A DNA stretch of 64,000 nt from Rugalucina vietnamica (lineage: Eukaryota; Mollusca; Bivalvia; Lucinida; Lucinidae), in the NCBI GenBank assembly GCA_964017185.1, contig OZ024880.1, positions 46,451,071 through 46,515,070 of the forward strand. Direction: 5' to 3'. The notes under the pieces were generated by a model that was given only the letters and a program-made list of their open reading frames with translations, was not told the origin of the DNA and did no database searches. Of this stretch, positions 1 to 13,100 are shown in pieces. Numbering within the stretch: the stretch's first letter is position 1; every line of letters begins with the position of its first letter. The position numbers and the translations under genes were made by a program.

Positions 1-101
1 TATGTAGGCAGGTAGGATATTTGGGTGGAGAAAGGCGGGTTGGGTTTGTTGATAGGTAGGTATGTAGGTGGGTGGGTGAGTGGCTGGAATTAGGTGGATA
101 G

Positions 102-178
102 AGGTAGGTAGGTAGGTAGGTAGGTAGGTAGGTAGGTAGGTAGGTAGGTAGGTAGGTAGGTAGGTAGGTAGGTAGGTG
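102..178. repeat. (GGTA)n microsatellite
   Basis: About 19 uninterrupted GGTA units within a wider GT/GGT-rich stretch (1-330). Confidence 0.9.
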
Positions 179-180
179 GA

Positions 181-1848
181 TGGGTATTTGGGTGGAGGTA
201 GGTAGGTAGGTTGTCGGGTGTGTGTGTGGGTGGGTGTAAGTATCTAGGTAGATAGTAGGTGGGTGGATGGGTGGGTGGAGGTAGGTCGGTGAGTGGGTGA
301 AAGTAGGTGGGTGACAGGGTGTATGTAGGTAGCTAAACAGAAATGGTTGAAAAAAGGTATAAATAATTTGGCTAAAAAACCCAAACAAGAGGGTTTTGTG
401 TGTCCTAGTGAGGGTCTCCGACTAAAAGCCAAAACGACTGTTGGGACCGAAACGACACGTTGGATATCTGACTGGTCGAAACGACTAATGGGGCCGAAAC
501 GACCTGTTACAGATGTTTGGGGTTTTCGAATCGAGAGAGAAACTATTCGCGCCTGAAACGACCTTTTTGTGGCTCGGTTTGCTCGGCTCGAACCTGACTG
601 GAAAAAAACTCCGGTAAACCGTGTTACCCAGAGATCGTCGTCTGAATTTGTAAATTTTGCTTTAAATATTTTTTCACAGTTTTGTAAACAAATTTGATCT
701 GAAATAGGGCCGATAGAAGTACGTTTCACAAATGTATAGTTAAGAAAAGAAAAATAAAGTACGAATTTCCCCGACATCTGAATTGGCGACGAAAATGGCC
801 GTCCACAGCTTTCACCTTCCGGTTTAAGCCATTCTCGCGAGATCAGACGATACCTCATCTTGATCTCTCGCATTTGACGCTTTGAATCGTGGGATATAGC
901 CGATTTTGGCTACAAACGACACACGAAGAAAGCTGGAGCATCCCGCATGAATTTCCCAGATCCCACTGGCCAACTGCGACAGGTCAGTGCGTGAAGCGCT
1001 ACCTGTCAGCGACAATGGGTTTAAGCGCTTCGCTACGATTAGCTATGTTGTTGTTGTTGTTGTTCTTACATGTCTTAAGTACACATACACATGTAATTTT
1101 AAAGCAAACACATGTGTGTTTGTGTTTGCTATTATCTAACTTGGTTTCAAACAAAATTTTATTTGGAAAATATATCAAGTATTTGTACAATTTACAATGT
1201 ACCATTTTGATACAGGATCTAGCGGTGAGAAAAAGCTTAAATATGTAGATAAGTCAGCTCATGGCAAAAGTCTAGTATAAATCTACTGTTGAAGTGCTAA
1301 TTTTCGATGCATTTTATTCGATAATCCGACAAGATTACACTGGTTTAATATCTTTTCCATAGGTTTTGACTGCAAGATCCAATTACGGATTATGCATGTG
1401 AGCAATCACTGTTTGTTGACAGAGAAAGTTGTTCTATACTTTACAACCCTGCCTCTGATTAAGGTTTTTTTCGCAGAAAATGTTTGTATGGAGGACGAGG
1501 AAAACTATTTTCATGTCAAAATCTTGATCTTAGGTTTGCCTTAATAAGACTTGCAAAAAATGAAAGTACGTCTAAAGTTTTAACGACTGAAATGAATTTC
1601 GAAAAATGATTTTACATTGTCAAGGGAGATAATCGATGATCATGAAAATGGATAATTTTCGAAAATGATTATTTGATCATGAAGATTTCGTCTCGGGTAA
1701 GTCATTTGCGTCTTTTTTAATGATTTTAAGCACTCACAATAAAATAATGAAAATTTAACAATTTTGCGGGAAAATATTAATTTTACCTTCCTTCCGTGGA
1801 TGTGATTTTGTACAGAATATCCCTATTATAAATATTTTCAGAACTGTT
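181..1848. other. Left-edge region, no supported gene
   Basis: Between the microsatellite and the lectin gene's 3' end. AAACGAC occurs five times between 430 and 565 at irregular spacing, and a (GTT)n run lies at 1048. Open frames on both strands lack recognisable domains or splice partners. Confidence 0.4.
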
Positions 1849-1854
1849 TTTATT
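1849..1854 (-). terminator. Candidate polyadenylation signal of the lectin gene
   Basis: AATAAA on the minus strand about 67 bases past the proposed TAA. It supports ending the gene here, although in AT-rich DNA this hexamer is common by chance. Confidence 0.4.
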
Positions 1855-1920
1855 TGTCAACTGATTTTCAAAACTTTTGCTGAACATTTTGGAACTGACT
1901 AAATGCTAAATTATGCCAGT

Positions 1921-2577
1921 TTACAGATGATGAACTGCTATACCTTCGTATATTTCTACTTCGCAAAGAGTCAGATACTCGTTTCTTCCTGGGATATCAA
2001 TCGTGACAAACCTGAAATCATATGGTAGTTCATTTGATAAATATACAAATGGAAAAAAGTTAGGGACACAAGATTTTAAAGTGTTGTTTTTCGTTTGGGG
2101 TAAATTTTCAAACCACTATTGACTATACCCGAAATATTGTTTCGCCTACATATTGATCAATGTAAAGTAAAAATGCTAGCAAGAAATTGCAGTATATATG
2201 ATTGCTGATACACTGGATACACTCAAAGGCTTATTTTTAGTAAAATACCATTGATTCATAAGTAAGTGGCTAGGGGACACAGACTTTGTGGTAGATTAGT
2301 ATTGTGAATTTTGCAGCTGATACTAAAGTAGGCCGGAATTATCCATATCTTCGGTGAGCATTGGCAATGATTTGAATAAACATCACCATATCACAAACCA
2401 GGCTGTATCTCTGCTGCTTTGATTATGTAGCCATGTATCTTGTTATCTTATCAACACTATATAGGGGTTCATAATTATTAACTATCAAAACTGGAAAACG
2501 ATAATTTCTCAAATAGAAAATTACACCAAATTATTTTAGGCGTCCCTTTACGTTTTTCCAAGTGTATATTTTAGAAT

Positions 2578-2616
<39 letters not shown>

Positions 2617-4129
2617 CCATTTATCTACACACTATGATGGTATGTTTGTCGATTTTCTTCATCCAATCTGGCTTCGGGATTCAATAAGGTGGTTACAAAA
2701 AAAATAAGATAAAAATATGTGTAACAAGCATTGGTTACGTTTTACGTGTAATATTTTTCTCTTGTTCATGTTGTCATTAAAAAGTCCCAACTTTTTTGTT
2801 ATTTATATTGACACCGTTCTGTTAGAAAACTTCACATAATTTTATCCAAAATTGTAAGTTGTAAGCACGTTGTGAATGGGTCAGTAATTACCGTCCGAGC
2901 ACATGTTTCTTCGGCGTGATCCTGATTAATGGTCCCGGTTCATTCTGAGTGCTTATCAATACTGGCACAGAATTGCTGGTATCTTTAGTCTCGCTCACGA
3001 ACACCCGGAATCCATTCATTCGGGAGCGACACACTACACCTGTCAACATAAATGTTGGATGGCGTTGACATTGAAAATGTATAGCATCATGAAAACATGT
3101 CCGTGCAATATATACCCCCTTGAACCCCACTTTTATATAGCGAAACTGGGGTATGCAGGGGTATACCTATTTTTCTTATTTTTGCTCCAAAACATAGATT
3201 GTGGGTACTCGTTAGAACCGCCTCGGCGAGGCGGTTCTAACGTGCACCCACAATCTATGTTTTGAGCAAAAATAAGAAAAATATAAATTATCTGCTGAAA
3301 ATTTTCGGTTTTTAAAACTTAAAAAATCTCTGTATATTGCATGGGCAAGTTTTCGTAATGAAAGTGTGTTTGAATACCACAAAGTTCAATACCCGCCAAA
3401 AACGAAATGACTTGAACGATTGTCCGTTTCTGGCCATATGAAAAAAACGAGTCAATGCATTTTGTCCACAGCAAAATATTGCTGAATAGAAATCCTGGTA
3501 TGTTTTGTCTCCGAGGTTGCGCACATACTGTAGTCCATAATTATAAAACCATATACATGTAAATACATATTTTCCTGCTTCGGCTGTTCTTCTCGGCATT
3601 TTCAATTCGGTATCAAAAATACTTCTCCTCGACGACTTTTAAAAATAGGCACTTTGAGTTTCTGTTACATCACGAAACATTTCCATGAAAAACACGGGAA
3701 CATTTTCAGTTTTAAAAATGAGATTTTTTTTCTCTTATAGTTTTGCTTAAAACATAATTTAGGTACTCGTTAGAGGCGGTTCTATCATGTACCCTATCTA
3801 TTTTTGAACACAAATAAGAAAACATTTATTTTCCACTTTATTTTTGAAGGTGGAACAATTCCTATACCTTACATAGACGTGTTTATGTATTAATGATACG
3901 GAGCACTTACATGCATCCCATCTTCTTGTAATCACGATTTCTTTAATCGCCGTCATTTTGCCAAGGTCGACGCGCCACCATGGATTAAAATCATTACCAG
4001 TATGGCTGCAACACCCACTCTCCCAGGTGTTACTTTTACACCCATCGGTGGCTCGGAACGCGTCATATTCCCGTTTTTCGTAAACACTGGATTGTTCTAC
4101 CTCTTTCCCAAGGGCTATGTTATCTGTTT
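1921..4129 (-). CDS. F5/8 type C domain 2 and C-terminus, 3 exons
   Basis: Exons 3911-4129, 2892-3039 and 1921-2011. The domain reads [12 protein letters not shown], then [49 protein letters not shown], and the closing strand [21 protein letters not shown]. It mirrors F5/8C-1 in intron positions (phases 1, 1, 2), so the two probably arose by duplication. I end the gene at TAA 1921-1923 after EGIAVHHL because an AATAAA follows at 1849-1854. A GTATAG at 1938-1943 could instead be a phase-1 donor leading to exons beyond the left edge. Confidence 0.78.
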
Positions 4130-7100
4130 CTGAAAACACATGACACTGGAAAATGTGTTAAACAAATAGGAGCCCCTTTTACCGTGTTTACAAAACTCCA
4201 CCACGTGAGTTGAAGCGGCACGGTCAAAGTGTGTACCTATAGAAAGAGTTTATGATCACACCATGGATCAATTTATGTTTTTGTTACAATTAAGGAATGA
4301 AATTCAGATTTTAGCTTTCACTGGATGATGAAAAACATTAGGCTGTTTCAATGTCTGTGAAGCCCGAAGGGCTTCTCAGAGACATTAAAACAGCTTATGT
4401 TTTTCATCATCCAGTGAAAGCTAAAATCTGAATTTCAATACTTATATTTACAGTTTATATTATCAATCAAGTATCAGATTTTTAATTGCGCATATCACCG
4501 TTCATTTTTATGTTATTTGACATTAAATCCAACTTAACGTAATTTTGGAACAGCCAAAGCGTCAAATTTTCGCGCCTAACGTCACGGCGATACGCGACCA
4601 ACGTCACGACAACAAGAGTAAACAAACAACGTCACTGGATGTGTTTTGACGTCGCCCCGCCCATAGGCATGGCCTCTAGATCACGTGACTTAATGTTTTT
4701 CATTGGGAAATGAAGAACATCAAAAAAAAGATACTTTCATCAAGGTCGATTGCAATAAAAATGTAAATACATGGTTATGAATCGAGAAAATGTTATCTAA
4801 TATTTATGTTGTACGTATATATGTACATGCATATTGTAATTGCCTGAAACACCTGCAAGTAATTTTTGGCTTTTCTCATATGTGCCATAAGCGGCATAAA
4901 GGCATCTTTTTCATAAAACGGCCCACTGCGCTTAAAAGAGCATGCGAGTTCTAACAAATACGCGGGGGTATACTACTAAGTCTTATAGCTCGGTCTTGTA
5001 TCCTTCCTTACCTTTAGCGCAACACCAGCAGCCACCACACCCGGGGTATTCAGAGTTGTGTCCTCTCGTAAACTTTCGATGCCCGGTATACTCGCATATG
5101 TGTTGTTCGCTATGACCATCCGCCCGCATCGTTTTCTCGAATTGGGTGTAATGGTGGCATGTCCAGGACTCTACATATGAGCCATCTCGTGGAAAAACCA
5201 ACAATGTGGTTTCCGAAGAGGTTTGACACAAATCAGGCTGTACAGCTATAGAAGCAGGCTAGAAGCTTGAAATTTTGCAGTTAAGTAGAGGAGGAATTTT
5301 ACTATCCGAGTAGCGAAAACAAAGGCGCTGATCAGCTTCGCGGTTACCGCGAAGCTGATCTGCGTCTTTGTTTTCGCCTATGCAGATTGTTGGTTTTCCC
5401 ATGAGGCGGCTCATATGATATGTAAAAATACATGTTGGCTTCCCAGTTTTAATCTTTATTCTTTATACAGAAAATTCTACTTCTATTTACTAAAGTACCC
5501 CAGTCTATAAATTGTGTGCATGTAATTGCAACTTATATTTTGTTTAATTAAGCCAGTTCAGAGAATAACGACCTTTTGAAATTGACTCCTCGGTTTACCA
5601 TACTACTCCTTGTTTCTTACACCTTTACCCATTTCAATGTCGTACACTATTTTTATTGTCATTATTGTCAGCTCCTGTTCATTGCAATCTCAGCTTTAAC
5701 CAGTTTAGGAGGGACCTTACATATGAGCCGCCTCGTGGGAAAACCAACAATGTGGTTTCCGAAGAGGTTTGACACAAATCAGGCTGTACAGCTACAGAAG
5801 CAGGCTAGAAGCTTGAAATTTTGCAGTTAAGTAGAGGAGGAATTTTACTATCCGAGTAGCGAAAACAAAGGTGCTGATCAGTTTCGCGGTTACCGCGAAG
5901 CTGATCTGCGTCTTTGTTTTCGCCTATGCAGATTGTTGGTTTTCCCATGAGGCGGCTCATATGATATGTAAAAATACATGTTGGCTTCCCAGTTTTAATC
6001 TTTATTCTTTATACAGAAAATTCTACTTCTATTTACTAAAGTACCCCAGTCTATAAATTGTGTGCATGTAATTGCAACTAATATTTTGTTTAATTAAGCC
6101 AGTTCAGAGAGTAACGACCTTTTGAAATTGACTCCTCGGTTTACCATACTACTCCTTGTTTCTTACACCCCATCAACAACCACTTTACCCATTTCAATGT
6201 CGTACACTATTTTTATTGTCATTATTGTCAGCTCCTGTTCATTGTTATCTCAGCTTTAACCAGTTTAGGGGGGACTTTACAGTAAACGACAGACGCCAGA
6301 ATATGGGTATACTATAAGCTCACGATTTGAGCCTTACAGCTCTGGGAGCGTACAATCCTTTAAACCGCATAAACAAACTAAAATTTTATTTATCTGATGA
6401 CTTACCATAAGTGCTGGTAACAGCCGTTTTGGCTGAAAAAGAAAATGCAATTGAAATGTGACTGCATACATGTACTAAATTGTTTTAAAACAATAGATTT
6501 GAAGAGAAATGTTAATTATACTCAAACACTCCTGCATTATACAAGACAAGTCAATTATTTAGTTTTAGCCCATTGTCATAATTTGTCATATTGATGGTAT
6601 GCAGCAGCAATTCAAAGCTTATGCGATCCCATGCACCATGAGCAAAATAAATACTGTAACGAACGGCCGAGCTAAGCCACAGAAACCCCGTCAGTGGAAA
6701 AGCATGCTCATCCACCAAGGGTGGTTTACTGCGCTATATACCCAACACTTACTCGATTCACAAAGTGTCGAGTTTGAAATTTGCATATTTCTAAGGGAGG
6801 CTATCCCGTCACAATACCTTTCAATACAGCGAAACTCCAAAGTCCCGCTTTCCCATCCACAGAGTGTATCACAATGTCTGTCAGTGACTGTAAACTCTCG
6901 TCTGACCATTCCATAAAGGCATCCTTATCTACATCTGACCCTTTTCCAACTTTTATTTCTCCTCCAGCCCAGCTGAGCCAAAACTCTTTAAAGTCGGTTG
7001 CGTTTACAAGATCTTTCTCAAAGCTTGTATACTTTGTTTCTCCGTTCTTTCTAATCATCGATCGTGTCTTGCTATAACCGTCGATGATGATTTCATAAAT

Positions 7101-10100
7101 TGTCTTTGTATCGTCAGTGTTTTGTACCAGCATTAAATTGGCACTACTTTCTCCCTTGAATGAAAACTTCAGATTGTTTGTCTTTTTGAGATCTATGACG
7201 TTATTATCCTTCAGTGACACCATCTTCTTGCTAGCTCCAGTAAACAGTTTCCTAAATTTTCCTGAAAGACAAACATAAATTGCTCATTAACTTTTCTTGT
7301 GAGTAACTGACAATTGTGCAATTTAAACGATAAAGGTAGGAAGCAGGTGTACAGGGTATATCTAAAATGCGAAAAATTTCATTTTAATATTATTCAGTGT
7401 CATTATATTGTTAATGTTGTTAAAGTTGTAGTTATTACATTCAGGATTTTTACACATTTTTAAGGCTGACGTACCTAGTCGTTTGCAAACGTAGTGAAGC
7501 CTGTCCGCACACACGGTCATTACAAAACTTTCCTGCCATGGTTTATCCTTCAGTAAGAAAAGGCAGTTATGATTTCGGGCGTTTCCTGAAAAAAAGTAAA
7601 TTGGTATGGTATTAAAAAGTCCATGATGATTTGCCATTTTAAACGGGTATCAAACGAACAGGTGCATGACGTCAAAACAAACGTATATCAAAGTTTCAAC
7701 GTTGGATTGACGTTGTCATGGCGATTGTTATTGCCCCTTTCAGCGGAATGTTGTTTAGAAATAAAAAAAAAAAGTTTGTGTAAGCCAACAAAATTCTCAC
7801 CACTTTTCAAATTGTATTCCAGAATCAACTTGAGTGACATTAATTCTGTTGGATATTTTAAAGACAGTCGATCAATTTATCAATTACACGAATCAGAATG
7901 CAAAACAATAATTAGCCCTCTAGTGCCCAAACACCTTTTTGCTGAGCAGAAAATTATTATTTCATGATAGTGGGCTACGACCATGGAAGGTATTATAAAA
8001 TGTGAATATTGAATGAATTTGAATATCTGGTGCGATTTTATGGCATGTATCATATATGATACATTGTGCATTAAGTTCTGGTGTATCATATATGATACAT
8101 TCTTATAAAATCAAAATGCCTAATTATATCAATCCATTTGTTAAACAGGGATATTTAATTTGTTTTGAAATGTAACACAATGACTTGTGGAACAATAAAC
8201 AGCAACAATTGAACAGCAACAAAACCAAAATACAATGTCATTCAAAAAATGCATCTGATCACCTACATATATGATGAAACTGCAACAACATTAATACATA
8301 CCGGGAATTTTTCCCAGAGGCAGAGTTAAAATATCCATATTCTTTACTATACTTTTCCATCTTACACCTTCTACTGTATCATGGATTCCAATCCAAAACC
8401 GTTGAATGATCAAACTCTCCGGTGACTGAGAAAACCAATCTTAAATATGGATAAGAACATTTTTTGAGAACATTATTTGGTTCAGGTTATACGCACATGA
8501 CATACGACTACATGAACACACTGTTTTCTTGGTTTAAGAGGACAAAACTAATAATATGTGGTTAAATTTAAATTATTGTGAAGGCTATTTGTTATTCATA
8601 GCGTACATTCCATTATCGATGAATCTCATGAAAAAGTACAAGTAGAAAACTCCTCTATGGTTGGCTAACATATTCAATTCTTTTGTGTGTGTGCATGCAA
8701 GCCATGGATACATTGAAGGAAATATATAAAAATTGCACATTTTGATATTCTTTGATACCTTAGCCACACCAAATGGTTTCAAGGGAAACTCATTGAACGT
8801 TCCACAGAATAATCATTATACCAGAAAACTATTATTTTAATTATATGGGAGAGTGAAAGGATATTTATGACTAAAATAAGGCGTCGATCTCCAGCGAGGC
8901 AAGATTGTTATGTTCTAACGAGTTCCTATTATAATCTATTTTAGGAAAAATAAGGAATATATCAAACATTTTCAATTGAACATTCTTAATTTTACAGTTG
9001 TAAAAATCCGTCTATTTTACAGGCATGCTTTCTCATTAACTCATTTAAGCCTGGCGTCCCTTTTATGGGACATAGGCAAACAGTATAGCCGCAGATGTGA
9101 CGCCGCAGAACGCGTCCCATCTGGGGCTATTCTGCTTGCTAAAGATAATTCATCGGAAAAATGGAATAAAAAATAAAAATCGCTCCTAACACGACCTAAA
9201 ATGAACGTGGACTCACCCAAATGATTTTAATGGGGAAAATCCATTCGTGAAAAGTGGGTTTTAATAATGACTAGATCTAAACCTTTGATAAACTTTTGTT
9301 CCTCTTCGTCGTCCGGCACCAGTAGAGTTCCCCCTACAGCCTCACAGGACGATACCGCGTCAGACCAACATAGGAACTCTTCTCCGAGTTTATAACATTG
9401 CCCAGTTCGAGGGTTTTCATGCCATCCAGTGCCACAGTTCGGGCTCGCTGTTAAAACATTGAACATAATATGAAATAAGGCACTACCTTTGTCGCGACGC
9501 TCTACTCCCATTGTGCAGATAATTTTAAAATAAGCTACACATGACAGCTTCCTCACCCTGGTGACCATAGCCGACCATTACCATTATGGAAAATTAGTTT
9601 ATCAGTTTGTACAATGTTCGTATTGAAACGTGACGGCGACGTAAAACTATACGGAAAGTTGATTGATCAATTAGTATAATGCAGCAGCGCGTGTTGCAAC
9701 GTCACGATGACGTCAGAAATAACAATTCCGGTTCCGGTTGACGAAAGATTTTTTTTCTATCAATGAACAGAAGAGCAGAATAAAACAAAACTTTTATCCA
9801 CCACGTTCTACCAGCGTCGCTATTACATAAACCAGAGGCTTGTCCCTCATGGTTATCTCTTTTTTACTTCTTTTTTTCAAATTTGAACTAGAATTAGATC
9901 TAACTCGCCTTTAATGAAAGTTCTACACAATGATTGTGATGCCATACGCTAGACGTCAATGCTGTTAAGCTGGGTAGGTTGTTAAAAGTCATAAAAATAG
10001 AAAGTTTGGCAAAACATCAGTATGTAATGTAGATTTCACATACCAACATCATTGTTTTCCATGTTACTTTGGTCAGTAGTTGCTGAAATAGAGAAATCGT

Positions 10101-13100
10101 ATCGGTAACAATTGACTATAAATAGATCTATTATTGTAAATGGTATCTGTTGTGTTTTGTACAATGATGCCACACCTTGTAATGGGGTATTTCATTATGT
10201 ATTTAGAAAGAATAACTGTCCGTAAATTTCAACATTAACATGGTTCAGATAAAGCACAAGCACATGAAATAATGGTCATACATCATAAAATAATGCTTCA
10301 AATAAGTATTTGCGAACAGTAGATTTTTATCCATTATTTCATAATGTTACTTCAAGTGTATGTGAATAAATGGGTTGGAAAAAGACAACCAGAGGCCCAC
10401 AAAGCTCACCTGATTTAACAGCTATCGTTGAATGTAAAATTTAAGGCCACCCGACAACTAATAAAATTCTGTAATATTCTATCCAATGTTTTTGCAAAAA
10501 CACCATATTAGAGGTTAAATTAGAGTCATATAACAAAGACTACTCAATAAACATTTATACAAAAACAAAATTGAGACTGCAGAAATAGCCAATTTTTACT
10601 TGTCCTACAAGTCTCTGCAAACTGAAAGTTGTCAAAGCAACCAGAGTTCTTATCTGACTGAAACAAAAGTAAACAATTTCTTTGTAGAGGCTAAAGCCAG
10701 GAACATGGATGCAAAGGCATCAGCTTCATACAGCAAACAGTTTCTGAGAAAAAGATTTTTAAAGATTTTTTTTCTCTCGAAGATTTGCCCTTTAAGGGGC
10801 CCCAGCAACCAATCAAAGTAAGGGATTAGGATGAAGTTCATCTGCAACATATAGGAGTACTCAATAAACATTTCTGGAAAAAAAATCAATATCTCCAATG
10901 AGACTGCAGAAATATAAAATTTTCATTTTTCCCATTATAAGTCTATGGAAACTGAAAGTTGCCGTAGCAACCAGAGTTCTTATCTGACTGAAACAAAAAA
11001 CAACTGTTTTGCAGAGGCTAATGCTAGGAAGATATATGCAAAGTACCAGCTTCATAACCCAAACAGTTTCTGAAGACAAGATTTTGTAAGATTATTTTCG
11101 AAAATTTACCTTTTTGGGGGCCCAGCAACCAATCAAAATAAGGAATTAGGGCAAAAGTAATATGAAACATGTAGGACTACTAAATGACCATTTCTACAAA
11201 AGCAAAATTCAAATATCTCCAATGAGACTGCAGAAACAGCAAATTTTAACTTTTCCCATTAAAAGTCTATGGAAACTGAAAGTTGCCACAGCAACCAGAG
11301 TTCTTATCTGACTGGAACAAAAACAAATTTTTGTAGAGGCTTATGCCAGGAACATGTATGCAAAGTATCAGCTTCATAAGGCAAATAGTTTCTGAGGAGA
11401 ATATTTTTAAAGATTTTTTTTCCCGAAAATTTGTCCTTTTTGAGGCCCCAACAAACAATCAAAATAAGCGATCAGGATGATGGTCATCTGAAACGTAGAG
11501 CAGTACTCAATAAACATTTCTCTAAAAATAAGATTCAAATATCTCCATATATATGAGAAAGCAAAGATTTGCATTTTCCACTTTTTTTCCATTATAAGTC
11601 TATGGGACGTATAAGTTGCCATGGCAACCAGAGTTCTTATCCGATCTGAACAAAAATCAACATGCTTGGTTCCCCAGCCTGTGGATGCTTGATGCCAAAT
11701 ATCAAAAGTTTTGGCCTCACAGCTTCAGAGGAGAAGTCGTTTGAAAATGTTGACGGACGGACGACGGACGGACGAATGACTCCGGATACCTGCCTATCCT
11801 ATAAGCTCACCTTTGATCCTTCGGCTCAGGCGAGCTAATAAACACATAAAACAACCCTTTGAAACTTGAGTATGTTTACACTAAAATTTGTGCCAGTCAT
11901 TATGTATTTTTGGTTAAAACCTTTCAAAAAGTTTCTACAACTGTTAGGATTACAAGGTTGTTTTGCCTATTTCTGGTTTTGCAAAACAAATGAGCCACCA
12001 CATGGGAATACCAACAATCTGCATAGGCGAAAAAAAAGCGCAGATCAGCTTCGCGGTAACCGCTAAGCTGATCAGCGCCTTTGTTTTCGCTACTCGGATA
12101 GTACAATTTCTCTTTTACTTAAATCCGTAGCTCTTTTCTGTGCTTGTACAGGTCGGTTTGTGACGGACCTGTTCGGAAACTACATTGTTGGTTTTCCCAC
12201 GAGGCGGCTCAAATATTATGACAGATGATACGTGGCTTGTCCCAAAAGTCCCGTTACACATGCATTTTATTTTGAACACATAGCAGGAACCAACTAAAAT
12301 TACTCATGCAGAATAATTGGCCATATTGGAACTTATTTTACTGTACAATATTATACTCACTACATTGACCTAGCTGTTACAGTTACCTTGGTAACCATGA
12401 GTAGGCATGACCGGAGCAGGTCAAACTATGCAAAATGTTTTCGGAACTTCTATTTTTCGCAATCTGCTAAATCACCATTGGTAAAATGTGATCATTTAGA
12501 AAATATACCAGCCTAACAACCATTCTATGAGGGCCATTTAGTGATAATGTTATGAAATTTGGGAATGATTCGATAGTTTGGGAGACAAATAAAGAAGCTT
12601 ACCTATAAAAATTCAACAACAAAATTACGACGTCAGCGAAAACATACGGAGCAAAAATACAGGGTCATTATTTTTAAATGTCTAAAACGTGTTCTTTAAT
12701 GGAAACCAAACAATTGTTTAGCTTCATATTAGTTAGGGACTTCAATACTATTACACACCACCTATTTTAAAAAAGCTATTTCATCTAACAGAAATACATG
12801 TATTACTTGACCTAATAAAACATGGGCAGTGGTTAACAGTGCATTGCATTTAGTTAATTATTCTAAGTTTGCATGACTGATCTTTATAGTACTATTTTGA
12901 CGATTTGCTTATAAATATTTTACTTTGATTTCAAAATATATACTACAGTATCATTTAGCTTAATATAAATCTAATTTTAACATAGATTTCTTGTTTGTGG
13001 TGTATTTATCCGAATAGCCAAATATTAAGAAAAAATAACAATTAACGGCAACGTCATTAGACCTGCTCCGGTACAGTAGGGGTACAAGGGTTCAAACCTC

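Larger units (their letters stand above)
5172..6276. repeat. Tandem duplication, ~546-bp unit
   Basis: 5178-5716 and 5724-6276 are near-identical, including an M1 MITE and a shared TTAAGCCAGTTCAGAGA... segment. The second unit carries an extra 18 bases near 6168 (CCCATCAACAACCACTTT). Confidence 0.8.

Noticed and set aside
244-873. 209-residue minus-strand open frame
   Set aside because: Low-complexity end, no domain, no conserved pattern; it runs into the GGTA repeat.
5178-5413. Perfect palindromes as CRISPR, attachment sites or riboswitches
   Set aside because: They are MITE centres repeated through the window in a eukaryotic setting; no spacer array or cas gene exists.
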